64,000 bases of DNA. Source: DASVTU01 sp036387415 (GTDB lineage: Bacteria; Acidobacteriota; Blastocatellia; Pyrinomonadales; Pyrinomonadaceae). Made by a program: the position numbers and the translations under genes. Position 1 is the stretch's first letter, and each line of letters opens with the position of its first letter. The DNA lies in contig DASVTU010000030.1 in NCBI GenBank assembly GCA_036387415.1, positions 62,001-126,000 on the forward strand, given 5' to 3'. This document shows positions 47,340-56,864 of this stretch, piece after piece. The notes beneath the pieces were generated by a model. That model was not told the origin of the DNA. It saw only the letters and a list, made by a program, of their open reading frames with translations, and did not search any database.

Positions 47340-48013
47340 CGTCTTCTCCTTTTGCCGCATTTTATCTCATCAATCTGCGAAACACCCAGCGACCCTCATG
47401 CGGGTGACAAATCTGACCGATGGGACTCTCAGTTTGTCGGAAACATTCTCGCTAACATCAGCACCACCCTGAATTTTGGCGCGAGCGTTGCCGGAAGCCT
47501 CTTCGCACTCACCGACGCAGTGACGCTGGATACCAACAACGTCTCCGCCTGCGACATGAACATCCCGCCGACGCCCACGCCGAGGCCGGACGGGTTGCGA
47601 ATTTCGGAAATCGGTTATCGTCGTCTCTTCGAGTCCGCGGTCAACAGTAGTGAGTCACCATATAAGGGGACGCTACAATCAACCCCCTATTTCAACTTAT
47701 TTCCTCTGACACTGCCCGACGCCCCTACCTCCGAGTCAAACAACCGTTGCTACGTTTTGTACATCATAGTGTAATCCCCGCAGATTCAATAAATAGCTTT
47801 TCACTAATTCGTTGATGAGCAGCCGAGATAACCGTAGGCGACTTATCTAGTCGGCTTTCAGAGGTGGAAATCCCGAACTTTGCTGAGTCTAACCTCAACA
47901 GCCCAAACAACTTAATCTGTATCCCAATACGCAGGCGTCTCGCCCATTGACCTGAGCAGCACGCCTGAATCGCAATCCTACATCTTTAATAAAATCAATC
48001 ATTTGGAGGGTTA
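47340..48013. other. Intergenic region with an ice-binding-protein remnant
   Basis: Contains the remnant listed at 47428-47590 and otherwise no gene. The ACP operon promoter (minus) and the nuclease promoter (plus) must lie here. Nothing decisive is seen. Confidence 0.4.
47428..47590 (+). pseudogene. C-terminal fragment of a DUF3494 ice-binding-like protein
   Basis: Reads SQFVGNILANISTTLNFGAS, then LFALTDAVTLDTNNVSACD, the last turns of the DUF3494 beta-helix that in intact proteins ends GAVTLDTNxI. Upstream is another sequence, and the fragment ends in a Pro-rich tail. No start, so a decayed or translocated piece. Confidence 0.6.
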
Positions 48014-51000
48014 ATGAAAAGAGTCGTTCTCTTCCTGACAGCCATCTGTCTCTGTATCTTCGCGGCTTCCGCCACACAGGCGCAGACCAATCCGGCAGCA
48101 CAGACGCTTCCTTTCACTTTGACTTCACAGACCGGCAGCACGCTTCCCGCAGGCGTCGCCGTCCACCGCTTCGGCACTACCTCCGGCATCCCGACCACAC
48201 GCACCACCGCTCCCGGAACAGGCGATTTGCCCTACAATAGCACCAGCAACGCTGGCGGCTGGCGTGACGAGGGCGCCAACGGCATTAGCATGCTCGCGTC
48301 GGGTTCGCAGGCGGCGGGCGCGCTCGTCGTCGCCATCAACACGACGGGTCAGACTAACATTCAAGTCACTTGGACGGCGCGTACCATTCTCCAACAAGCC
48401 AGCCGCGACAACAGCATCGCCCTCCAATACCGCGTCGGCACGTCCGGCAACTTCACCGACATCGACCCCACGACCTACACCTCCTCCGGTAAGAGCGCGG
48501 GAGACGCCGCGACATTCACCAACGTCGCGCTTCCCGCCGCCGCCGAAAATCAATCGGTCGTCCAAGTCCGTTGGATTTACTGGGAATCAACCTCGACGAG
48601 CGGCTCGCGCGACCGCCTCGCCGTCGATGACATCTCGATTACCGCCAACAGCGGCCCGGCCACTCCGAATATCGTCGTCAGCACGACGACGCTCCCCGAT
48701 TTCGGCAACGTCGGCGTCGGCGGCACGTCCGCACCCAAGTCTTATACGGTTTCGGGCAGCAACCTCTCGTCCGGCATCACGATTACCGCTCCCGCCGATT
48801 TCCAAATTTCGACCGCGAGCAACACGGGCTACACGACGACCTTCACGCTCGCAGCCTCCGGCGGCTCTGTTCCTAACACGACTGTCTACGTCCGCTTCGC
48901 GCCGACCGGGCTCGGTGGGAGAGGCGGAAACATCACGCATGAGAGCGCGGGCGCGGAAACCAGAAACGTCGCCGTGAGCGGCACAGGCGTCAACGGCTAC
49001 ACCATCAGCGGCACCGTCACGTCTAACACTGGAACCCCTCTCGCGGGCATGACGGTCAACCTCATGAGCGGCGCAACCACCGTCGCTACAACGACCACCG
49101 ACGCGAACGGCAACTATTCATTTCCCGGCGTCGCCGAAAACGGCACTTACACCGTCACTCCTTCGGGCGCGGGCTTCACCTTCACGCCTCCAAGCCAGTC
49201 ATTCAGCAACTTGAACGCGAACCAGACGGCCAACTTCAGCGCGACTCCGCAGGTCGTCATCAGCGAATTTCGCTTTCGCGGCACAGACCCGGACGGCGCG
49301 GGCGCTTTGAACGGAGACACCAACGAGTTTATTGAGCTTTACAACCAGACCGACCAGAGCATAAGTCTGGCGGGATGGTCTTTAGTCTCCTCCGGCGGCA
49401 CAATCGTGCGGACACTAACAAACGGCCAAATCCCTGCGCGGGCGCATTACCTCATCGTCGGCACAAGCTATGGTCTCGGCGGAGTCGCCGCTGGCGACGC
49501 GACCCTGAGCGGCGGCACGGACATCCCCGACGGCACCGGCGTCGCTCTCTTCAACAACTCTTCAAACTTCGTGACGGGCGCACGCCTCGATGCCGTCGGC
49601 TTCAGTGGCGCAGACTCGCTCTACCTCGAACAGGGCGGACTCACTCCGGCGGGTGGTATCACGACAGACGGTGAATACAGTTTTGTCCGTAAACTGGGGA
49701 ACGGGACGCCGCAGGACACGGATAACAACGCGGCGGATTTTGATTTCGTTTCGACCAACGGCGGCACGTACAACGTCAGACAGTCGGTGCTCGGCGCGCC
49801 CGGCCCTGAAAATCTCGGCTCGCCCATTCAGCGCAACGCCACCATCAATGCATCCGGCATCGACCCTAATGCGTGTCTGACATGTACGCCTAATCGCGTG
49901 CGCAACACGTCCGATACGGGCACGAACAAAACTCTCGGTACGCTCATTATTCGCCGCGTCTGGACGAATAACACGGGGTTGGAAGTCTCGCGTCTGCGCT
50001 TCCGCCTCGTTGACTTGACGACGCTGAACAGCCCGAACGTTCACGGCGGTCTCACGCAAGCCGACCTTCGTGCTTTGACTTCATCCAACATCACCGTCAC
50101 ACGCACCGATGGCTCGACCATCAACGTGCAGGGGACGACGCTCGAAGAGCCTCCGACGCAAGCTTTGGGTGGCGGTCTCAACGCGACCTTGGCCGTCGCG
50201 CTCGCCGCGCCGGTTGCGAATGGCGCAACTGTCAACACGCAGTTCGTCTTAGGCGTCGAACAGTCGGGCAAGTTCCGCTTCTTCGTCAACGTCGAAGCGG
50301 CGACGCAAGCGCCTCCTTCGTCGAGCGTCCATCTGACGATGGGTAATCCGAGCAATGCCACGACCGACGTGAACCAGCCGACGAACTACCTCATGCTCAA
50401 GCAAGGGTTCGCCGAGGCTTATCACCGCGACCGTGGGACGCCCGTCTGGACGAGTTGGCATCTCGACAGTTCGTGGATTGGCAGCACCGGGCGCGCGGGC
50501 GACTTCCACGCCGACACCTCCTTACCGGCTGGATGGTATCAAGTGCAACCGACCGATTATCAAGGGTCAGGCTATGACCGAGGCCACATGACGCCTTCGG
50601 GAGACCGGACGAGCACGTTCGACCTCAACAACGAGACGTTCCTGATGACCAACATGATTCCGCAACTGCCGGCGAATAATCAGGGGCCGTGGGCGGACTT
50701 CGAGAGCTACTGCCGGACGCTCGTCGGTCAGGGCAACGAGTTGTATATCATCTCCGGTGGGAGCGGGACACAGGGCACCATCGCGAACGGTCATGTCACC
50801 GTGCCGACGCAGACTTGGAAGGTCGTCATCGTACTGACGAGCGGAACGAATGACGTGTCGCGCGTCACAACTTCGACGAGAACCATCGCCATCGTGATGC
50901 CTAACTCCGGCACGATTAACACCGACTGGCGGACGTACCGTGTGAGCGTAGACCAGGTCGAGACGCTGACAAGCTTCAACTTCTTCTCCAACGTGGACGA

Positions 51001-51043
51001 CGGAGTGGAGAACGTCATCGAGGCGACGGTCGATAATCAGTAA
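48014..51043 (+). CDS. Secreted multidomain NucA-like DNA/RNA nuclease
   Basis: 1,009 residues; ATG after GGAGGGTTA. Signal peptide 1-24 (LFLTAICLCIFAASATQAQ). Beta-rich N-terminal region, choice-of-anchor-like unit near 215-320, a regulatory-like Cna-B domain at about 330-415, and a lamin-tail domain at about 415-540 (VVISEFRFRGTDPDGAG). The C-terminal 795-1009 is a DNA/RNA non-specific endonuclease: YDRGHMTPSGDRT with catalytic His858, and NMIPQLPANNQGPWADFE with the metal Asn, followed by ELYIISGG. Very close in order and sequence to cyanobacterial NucA. A NuiA-like inhibitor gene follows. Confidence 0.9.
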   Translation: MKRVVLFLTAICLCIFAASATQAQTNPAAQTLPFTLTSQTGSTLPAGVAVHRFGTTSGIPTTRTTAPGTGDLPYNSTSNAGGWRDEGANGISMLASGSQAAGALVVAINTTGQTNIQVTWTARTILQQASRDNSIALQYRVGTSGNFTDIDPTTYTSSGKSAGDAATFTNVALPAAAENQSVVQVRWIYWESTSTSGSRDRLAVDDISITANSGPATPNIVVSTTTLPDFGNVGVGGTSAPKSYTVSGSNLSSGITITAPADFQISTASNTGYTTTFTLAASGGSVPNTTVYVRFAPTGLGGRGGNITHESAGAETRNVAVSGTGVNGYTISGTVTSNTGTPLAGMTVNLMSGATTVATTTTDANGNYSFPGVAENGTYTVTPSGAGFTFTPPSQSFSNLNANQTANFSATPQVVISEFRFRGTDPDGAGALNGDTNEFIELYNQTDQSISLAGWSLVSSGGTIVRTLTNGQIPARAHYLIVGTSYGLGGVAAGDATLSGGTDIPDGTGVALFNNSSNFVTGARLDAVGFSGADSLYLEQGGLTPAGGITTDGEYSFVRKLGNGTPQDTDNNAADFDFVSTNGGTYNVRQSVLGAPGPENLGSPIQRNATINASGIDPNACLTCTPNRVRNTSDTGTNKTLGTLIIRRVWTNNTGLEVSRLRFRLVDLTTLNSPNVHGGLTQADLRALTSSNITVTRTDGSTINVQGTTLEEPPTQALGGGLNATLAVALAAPVANGATVNTQFVLGVEQSGKFRFFVNVEAATQAPPSSSVHLTMGNPSNATTDVNQPTNYLMLKQGFAEAYHRDRGTPVWTSWHLDSSWIGSTGRAGDFHADTSLPAGWYQVQPTDYQGSGYDRGHMTPSGDRTSTFDLNNETFLMTNMIPQLPANNQGPWADFESYCRTLVGQGNELYIISGGSGTQGTIANGHVTVPTQTWKVVIVLTSGTNDVSRVTTSTRTIAIVMPNSGTINTDWRTYRVSVDQVETLTSFNFFSNVDDGVENVIEATVDNQ

Positions 51044-51064
51044 GCATAGAGTCAGAGACATCAA

Positions 51065-51094
51065 ACGGCCTGCTCGCTGATGCGGGCAGGCCGT
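51065..51094 (+). terminator. Rho-independent terminator after the nuclease
   Basis: ACGGCCTGC and GCAGGCCGT pair perfectly (9 bp, 12-base loop), then CTTGGTTT. Lies between the nuclease stop and the inhibitor start, so the inhibitor may be made from its own promoter or by readthrough. Confidence 0.65.
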
Positions 51095-51127
51095 CTTGGT
51101 TTGAGAACGAGAGATGAGGGGAGTGGC

Positions 51128-51532
51128 ATGATGAAAAGCGATGAAGAGTTGATAGAAGAGTTAAGGAAGGCGACGGACGGCTTGCTTTTCATGAGCGAGT
51201 CGGACTACCCGTTCGAGATTATTAAGTGGGGCAAAGCGGGAGACATCTCCCAAGAGTATGTGCGGGAAATAGTTAAAGGCGCGGCAGAAACGACGGTCGA
51301 AGAAATCACTGTTGACGACTTCTTTCGGAGTGCGGCGGCGGAACAGGAGTGGAAGGCGGCACCAGAACTGGCTGCGGCGAAAAGACATCAGAAGCTGGTG
51401 CGGCTGCTCAAAGAGAACTTAACGGAGGTGCGTGTCTACCGTGTGGGCGAAAGAAACATCGGAGTCTATATCGTCGGTAGGAGCGGGGAGGGGAACGCCC
51501 TCGGTGTATCGACGCGTGTGGTTGAAACCTAA
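51128..51532 (+). CDS. nuiA: NuiA-like nuclease inhibitor
   Basis: 134 residues from ATG (ribosome site GAGGGGAG), 1 shorter than Anabaena NuiA. DGLLFMSESDYPFE near 17-30 is almost the NuiA sequence, with Glu24, which in NuiA reaches the nuclease's metal. The C-terminus VYRVGERNIGVYIVG, then GVSTRVVET, is the NuiA end, including the final Thr. It lacks a signal peptide, so it stays in the cytoplasm and would neutralise the nuclease before export. Paired with the NucA-like gene directly before it. Resemblance is from memory of the family and is strong. Confidence 0.85.
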   Translation: MMKSDEELIEELRKATDGLLFMSESDYPFEIIKWGKAGDISQEYVREIVKGAAETTVEEITVDDFFRSAAAEQEWKAAPELAAAKRHQKLVRLLKENLTEVRVYRVGERNIGVYIVGRSGEGNALGVSTRVVET

Positions 51533-51722
51533 GACGCAGCGATTGGATTGATAGTTTGTATTATGAGTTCCGATAGTAATTCCCGCCCGCCCGTACTACA
51601 ATCGGCGCTTTCGGAAGGTCTGAACGATAAAGCAATCGCCACAATCCAGACAGCTTGGCCTCCGGGCTAGAACCGAAGAATGTGCGCTACTTCAAAAACT
51701 CAAAAACGACAAGGTGATTAAA

Positions 51723-54700
51723 GTGACAACCAAGACACGATTCTGTTTGCCTCTGCTTCTGCTCTTGCTCTTGGCCTTTATTGCATTGCCGGTCGCTGCG
51801 CAGTCTCCAAACACGGCGACGATGATCGTCGTCGTGGTTGACCAAGCCGGAGCCGTCGTGCCGGACGCTAAAGTTTCGGTGGTGAACAATGCGACCAGCG
51901 CCGTGCGCGAGGCCGTCTCAGGAAGCGACGGCAGCGCCACCATTCCGGCGCTCTCGCTGACGGGGACTTACACGGTCGGCGTGTCCAAGGAAGGCTTCGG
52001 CAACGAAGAACTCAAGGACATCACGCTGCGCGCGGGCGAGACCGCGACCCTGAAGGTGAGACTCCTCGTTGGCACACAGCAGGCGGAGGTCACAGTCTAC
52101 GGGACTGTCGAAGGCGTGCGCGCCGACCCGCAGATTGGTCGCCGTCTCGACAGCCCGCAAATCGACGAGACGCCCATCCTCGGTCGCAAGGTGACGACGC
52201 TGCCGCTCCTCAATGCTGCGTTCCGGCAGGCGAAGGGCACGGGCGACCTCTTCGTCAACCAGACGTACTTCGTGACGGGCGTCGGGGGGCGTCGTCAAAC
52301 GACGGTCACGCTCGACGGCGCGAACAACGACGAAGGATGGGGACGCCAGACGATGATTGCTACCGTGCCGCTCGGAGCTATTCAGGAAGTGAACGTGCTC
52401 TCGAACGCGTTCTCTTCCGAGTTCGGCTGGACATCCGGCCCCGCCTTGAACATCGTCACCAAGTCCGGCACGAACGAACTGCACGGCGAAGGACTGTTTA
52501 TGCTTCGTCCAGGTAGCTGGCAGGCGAAGACGTTTTCGACCGAGGGCTTCTGTCCTCCCTCCGTCCAGAGTTGCGTCACGCCGAACACGCTCAAGGCTAT
52601 TAACCCGGTTGACATTCCAGACGCGCTGAAGCAAATCTCCGGCTCGGTAGGCGGGCCAATCGTCAGAAACAAGACCTTCTTCTTTGCGACAGCCGACTAC
52701 ACGCGGCAGAATCGAACGACGTTTCTCTCGCAGACGCTGCCTTCTTTCCTATTGCCCGCAGACGGCCACCTCGACTATACGGGTCACTACCGCCAGACGC
52801 TCTTTGACGGACGGCTCGACCACAGACTCACGTCGAACCAGACGCTGATGTTTCGCCTGAACTTCGACCGGTTTTTCGACGACAATCCACAGGACGCCGT
52901 GGGCGGCACGAACGCACCGAGCGTCGCGCGCAGGTACTCGCGGCAGTCTTTGACGGCGCAGGTCAATCACACATCTGTCCTCGCCCCGGCGCTTATCAAC
53001 GAGGCGCGCTTTGCTTACCTGCACGGCGACCCTGTCACACGCTGGGAAGCTCAGACCCTCTCAACCACCTACACACGCGCCGGGAACGTGCCGTTTACCA
53101 TTGGACAGTCCAGACTCTCCGACCTCTGGGGTCATCAAGTGCAGTTCTCTGATACGTTGTCGTGGTCGCTTCACCAGCACTATCTCCGCTTCGGCGGAAG
53201 TGTGATTCATCACAGGTCGGGCGGCACGGGCAGCGAGCCGGGCACGGCGGTGCTCGGCACATTCACGTTCAGAAACGCGACGACCGCGCCCTTCGAGCAG
53301 TTGACACTGGCCGATGTGCAGAGCTACACGCAACCGATTAACTTCGGCATCAGCAGCTACGAATTACCACAGTGGCTTTTGACCGGCTTCGTGCAGGATG
53401 ATTGGAAGGTGCGCCCCAATTTCACTTTGAATCTCGGTCTTCGTTATGACCGTCAGACGTTGACCGATGCGACGAAGAACTTCGCGCCGCGCATCGGCTT
53501 CGGCTGGAATCCCGGCGGCGACGCGCGCACGTCCATTCGCGGCGGCTATGGCATGTATTACACACAGATTCGCTCGAACGCCGTCGCAGGCTACCTCGTC
53601 AACGGACTCGACGGATTGACGACTTACAGTGCGACTCCCAACGAACTCGGTTTCCCGACCTGTCTCGTCGGCTCATGCCTCCCCGTCAACGTTGACCCAC
53701 GAACGCTTCCGGCAAGGCAAATTCCGGCGCGCGACATCACGATTAGAGCGGGTCGCAGGGAGTTCTACCGGGAGCAGTTCGCAAGGTACGGTTTGAACTT
53801 CGATAAGCTGCCGGACTATCCCGACAAATTGGTGAATCCGCGCAGCCAAGTCTTATCCATCGGCGCGGAGCGCGAGGTGATGAAGGGATTGTTCGTCGGA
53901 GCCGACTATGTGCATCAGCACTTGAGCGGCATCGACCGCACGGTGGATTTAAACGCTCCTCAGCCTTTCGAGCGCACAGCAACCGGACAGTTCCGCTGCT
54001 TACCCACGCACGCGACTTGTCCCGCCTCTGAAGCGGTCACAGCCGCCAATAACCTCCGCCCAATCCTGCCTGCGCCGAGCGGTGTGCGTCAGGTCAACGT
54101 CTTGATGAATCTCGGCGTCGCCGATTACGACGGCTTGCAGACGCAACTCACATATCGCGGCAACTCACGTCTGTATGCCGCCATCAGCTACACTCTGTCG
54201 AAGGCGACGAACACGTTCGAGCCTGACGGCAACGGCATCGGTGCGAGCGACAGCAACATCGCTAGTCTGGGCGAGGACGAACGCGGGCCGAGCGTGCTCA
54301 ACCAGCGTCACCGCGCCGTCATCATGCTCAGCTATCGGTTTCCGTTCAACATCACTGCTGGCACTCTGACACAGTTTGCTTCGGCGCGTCCGTTCAATGC
54401 GACGACGGGCGTTGACAATAACGGTGACGGCATCCTCAACGACCGCCCCGTCATCAACGGAACTGTCATCAGGAAATCGGCGTTTCGCGGCACTTCGACG
54501 CAAGATGTTGGACTCTTCGTCGAGGAACGCGTCAGGGTGTCGGAACATGCGTCGCTGCTGCTCCGTTTGGAGGGCTTCAATCTCTTCAATCATGGCAACT
54601 ACCTCGGACGCGGACAGACACTCTACGGCAACACGGAGACGCCTAACCCGACGTTCGGCCAGTTGGTGGCCGTCGGCACGGCGTCGAACGCACTTCCGGC

Positions 54701-54758
54701 GTTCGCCAACGTCGATCCGCCGCGCATGTTCCAACTGCAAGCGCGGTTTATCTTCTGA
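51723..54758 (+). CDS. Oar-like TonB-dependent outer-membrane receptor
   Basis: 1,011 residues from a GTG with AGGTGA 5 bp before it; a GTG at 51714 is also in frame. Signal peptide LPLLLLLLLAFIALPVAA. Residues about 30-110 are a carboxypeptidase-regulatory domain (TATMIVVVVDQAGAVVPDAK), about 130-250 the plug (VGGRRQTTVTLDGANNDEG, GPALNIVTKSGTNELHGE), then a 22-strand-type barrel ending QLQARFIF with a terminal Phe. Members take up oligopeptides, polysaccharides or metal chelates. It precedes a heme/metallophore ABC transporter, but a terminator and about 130 bp separate them, so a joint role is only likely. Confidence 0.9.
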   Translation: MTTKTRFCLPLLLLLLLAFIALPVAAQSPNTATMIVVVVDQAGAVVPDAKVSVVNNATSAVREAVSGSDGSATIPALSLTGTYTVGVSKEGFGNEELKDITLRAGETATLKVRLLVGTQQAEVTVYGTVEGVRADPQIGRRLDSPQIDETPILGRKVTTLPLLNAAFRQAKGTGDLFVNQTYFVTGVGGRRQTTVTLDGANNDEGWGRQTMIATVPLGAIQEVNVLSNAFSSEFGWTSGPALNIVTKSGTNELHGEGLFMLRPGSWQAKTFSTEGFCPPSVQSCVTPNTLKAINPVDIPDALKQISGSVGGPIVRNKTFFFATADYTRQNRTTFLSQTLPSFLLPADGHLDYTGHYRQTLFDGRLDHRLTSNQTLMFRLNFDRFFDDNPQDAVGGTNAPSVARRYSRQSLTAQVNHTSVLAPALINEARFAYLHGDPVTRWEAQTLSTTYTRAGNVPFTIGQSRLSDLWGHQVQFSDTLSWSLHQHYLRFGGSVIHHRSGGTGSEPGTAVLGTFTFRNATTAPFEQLTLADVQSYTQPINFGISSYELPQWLLTGFVQDDWKVRPNFTLNLGLRYDRQTLTDATKNFAPRIGFGWNPGGDARTSIRGGYGMYYTQIRSNAVAGYLVNGLDGLTTYSATPNELGFPTCLVGSCLPVNVDPRTLPARQIPARDITIRAGRREFYREQFARYGLNFDKLPDYPDKLVNPRSQVLSIGAEREVMKGLFVGADYVHQHLSGIDRTVDLNAPQPFERTATGQFRCLPTHATCPASEAVTAANNLRPILPAPSGVRQVNVLMNLGVADYDGLQTQLTYRGNSRLYAAISYTLSKATNTFEPDGNGIGASDSNIASLGEDERGPSVLNQRHRAVIMLSYRFPFNITAGTLTQFASARPFNATTGVDNNGDGILNDRPVINGTVIRKSAFRGTSTQDVGLFVEERVRVSEHASLLLRLEGFNLFNHGNYLGRGQTLYGNTETPNPTFGQLVAVGTASNALPAFANVDPPRMFQLQARFIF

Positions 54759-54780
54759 GTGGAAGCGGTCAAGATTCGGA

Positions 54781-54816
54781 AAATGAAGAGCACTGGAAGT
54801 TCAGTGCTCTTCATTT
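54781..54816 (+). terminator. Strong terminator after the receptor gene
   Basis: A perfect stem of about 15 bp (AAATGAAGAGCACTG and CAGTGCTCTTCATTT) with loop GAAGTT, followed by ATTCTCATTTTG. Confidence 0.85.
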
Positions 54817-54886
54817 ATTCTCATTTTGATGCTCACTGAATATACTCAGGCATCGGTAAAAACAGCCGCGTAACGGCGAAATCTCG

Positions 54887-55780
54887 ATGAAACGAATCGT
54901 ACTTGTGGTGGCTGTGCTTGCGGCTGCGCTCGTCTCGGCGGTTAGCTGTGGTCGCTTCTCCAATTCAGCTAACGATACGAAGACTGAGCGCGTGGTGGTT
55001 ATCTCGCAGACCTACAACGAAATTATCTGGGCACTCGGCGCTCAGGAACATATCGTCGGCATTGACTTTTCGAGCACGTATCCTCCTGAAGTAAAGAAAG
55101 TGCAAACGGTCGGTTATCATCGGGCGTTGAGCGCCGAAGGTATCCTCTCGCTGCACCCGACAGCTATCATCCACGACAACAACATCGGCCCGCCGCAGGT
55201 CGTGCAACAACTCCAGAGCTTGAACATTCCGATGAAAACCTTCACCGCGAAGAATGATTCGGTGGACGGTACAAAAGCACTCATCCGCGAGATGGGCGCT
55301 TATTTTCATAAGGAAGAACGTGCGGAAGAACTATGCCGCACGCTCGACGCTCACATGGCGGCTTCGCTCGAACGGGTCAAGCAGTACACAGACCATCCGA
55401 AAGTCGCGGTTATCCACTTCGGGCGCGCATCGAATGTTTATCTCGTCGTAGGTCGTGGCGGAGGCGGGGACGGCGGCGCGGCCAGCAAGATGATAGAGTG
55501 GGCGGGCGGAGAGATGGCGATTGACGCTCGCGGGATGCAACGCATGGCCTCGCCGGAAGTCGTTGCTCAGGCGAATCCAGACGTTATCCTCGTCACCGAT
55601 TTTGGCTTTGACCGACTCGGAGGGTCGCTGGATGAGATTAAGGCGTTGCCGGGCGTCGCCACCTCCAACGCCGCCAAAAACAATCGCATCTACCGCATTC
55701 AAGAGCATGAGTTGATGTACTTTGGGCCACGCACCGGCGAGAATATAGAGAAAGTGGCCGCTATTATTCATCAAAAGTGA
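54887..55780 (+). CDS. hmuT: Heme/metallophore ABC transporter binding protein (lipoprotein)
   Basis: 297 residues. Lipoprotein signal with Cys at the lipobox (VSAVSCGRF), then a Peripla_BP_2 fold: VVVISQTYNEIIWALGAQEH, GYHRALSAEGILSLHPTAII and PDVILVTDFGFDRLGGSLDE. The order matches HmuT of heme uptake, though siderophore- and B12-binding relatives look alike. Its last codon overlaps the permease start by 4 bp (GTGA). Confidence 0.85.
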   Translation: MKRIVLVVAVLAAALVSAVSCGRFSNSANDTKTERVVVISQTYNEIIWALGAQEHIVGIDFSSTYPPEVKKVQTVGYHRALSAEGILSLHPTAIIHDNNIGPPQVVQQLQSLNIPMKTFTAKNDSVDGTKALIREMGAYFHKEERAEELCRTLDAHMAASLERVKQYTDHPKVAVIHFGRASNVYLVVGRGGGGDGGAASKMIEWAGGEMAIDARGMQRMASPEVVAQANPDVILVTDFGFDRLGGSLDEIKALPGVATSNAAKNNRIYRIQEHELMYFGPRTGENIEKVAAIIHQK

Positions 55781-56811
55781 CAAAACAACTTGAGACTCGC
55801 CGGGGACTTCTCTTCGCATTGACCTTCGGCACGCTCCTCGTGATGGCTGCGTCTATTCGTTACGGGGCTATTGATTTTTCGATTCCCGCCATCGGGCGGG
55901 CGCTCGCTTCTCTTCTTCCCGGACATCCTGACCCAACGCTCGACGAGCGAATTTTCCTTGAACTGCGAATGCCTCGCGCCATTCTCTGCCTGATGGTCGG
56001 CGCTAGTCTCGGCGTCGGCGGCACGCTGATGCAGGCGCTTTTTCGCAATCCCATCGTCGAGCCGGGACTCGTCGGAACTTCCAGTGGCGCGGCCTTCGGT
56101 TCAGCCCTCTTTTTCGTTCTCGGAGGCGTCTTCCACCTCAACGCGAGTCTGTGGAGTCTTCCCCTCGCCGCGTGTCTCGGCGGCATCATTTCCACCTACC
56201 TTGTATTCCTCCTCGCTCGCTCACGGGAGGATGGACGAGCCTCGGTCGTGATGCTACTGCTCACCGGACTAGCGGTAAACGCCCTCTTTATGAGCGGCAT
56301 CGGGCTTCTGTCTTACATCGCGCGCGACCCGCAAGCTCGTTCGATTACGTTCTGGAGTTTGGGCACACTCTCCGGTGCGAGTTGGCATGCTGTCCAGATT
56401 GTCTCCATTTCGACGATAGGAGGAACAGTCGTCGCGCTCCGCTACGCGAAGCAGCTTAATGCGTTAATGATTGGCGAAGAAGAGGCGACATACTTGGGCG
56501 TGAACGTTAACCGTCTAAAGTGGATTATTCTCTCCATCAACGTCCTTATCGTCGCCGTCGCCACGGCGTTTACGGGCGTCATCAGCTTTGTCGGGCTGGT
56601 CGTTCCACACATTCTGCGAATGATGCGCGGGGCTGACAACCGATTTCTTATCGTTGGAAGCGCGTTGATGGGCGCGACGCTCCTGAGCCTGGCAGACCTT
56701 ATCGCCAGACTCTCGCTACGGCCTGCGGAACTGCCAATCGGCATCGTCACTTCAGCGGTGGGCGTACCTGTCTTCCTGTTACTGCTGCGCCGCCGCCAGT
56801 ACGTGTTCTAA
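55777..56811 (+). CDS. hmuU: FecCD-family permease
   Basis: 344 residues, about nine to ten hydrophobic segments. RMPRAILCLMVGASLGVGGT and QALFRNPIVEPGLVGTSSGA are the FecCD motif, and NVLIVAVATAFTGVISFVGL the end region. Forms the membrane channel for the HmuT cargo. It starts within the HmuT stop and the ATPase gene follows within about 55 bp. Confidence 0.93.
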   Translation: MTKQLETRRGLLFALTFGTLLVMAASIRYGAIDFSIPAIGRALASLLPGHPDPTLDERIFLELRMPRAILCLMVGASLGVGGTLMQALFRNPIVEPGLVGTSSGAAFGSALFFVLGGVFHLNASLWSLPLAACLGGIISTYLVFLLARSREDGRASVVMLLLTGLAVNALFMSGIGLLSYIARDPQARSITFWSLGTLSGASWHAVQIVSISTIGGTVVALRYAKQLNALMIGEEEATYLGVNVNRLKWIILSINVLIVAVATAFTGVISFVGLVVPHILRMMRGADNRFLIVGSALMGATLLSLADLIARLSLRPAELPIGIVTSAVGVPVFLLLLRRRQYVF

Positions 56812-56864
56812 CGGCCTATGTCGAAGTGCGCCGGTTATTCCGTGTATTGTTAAGTCATCTCCCT

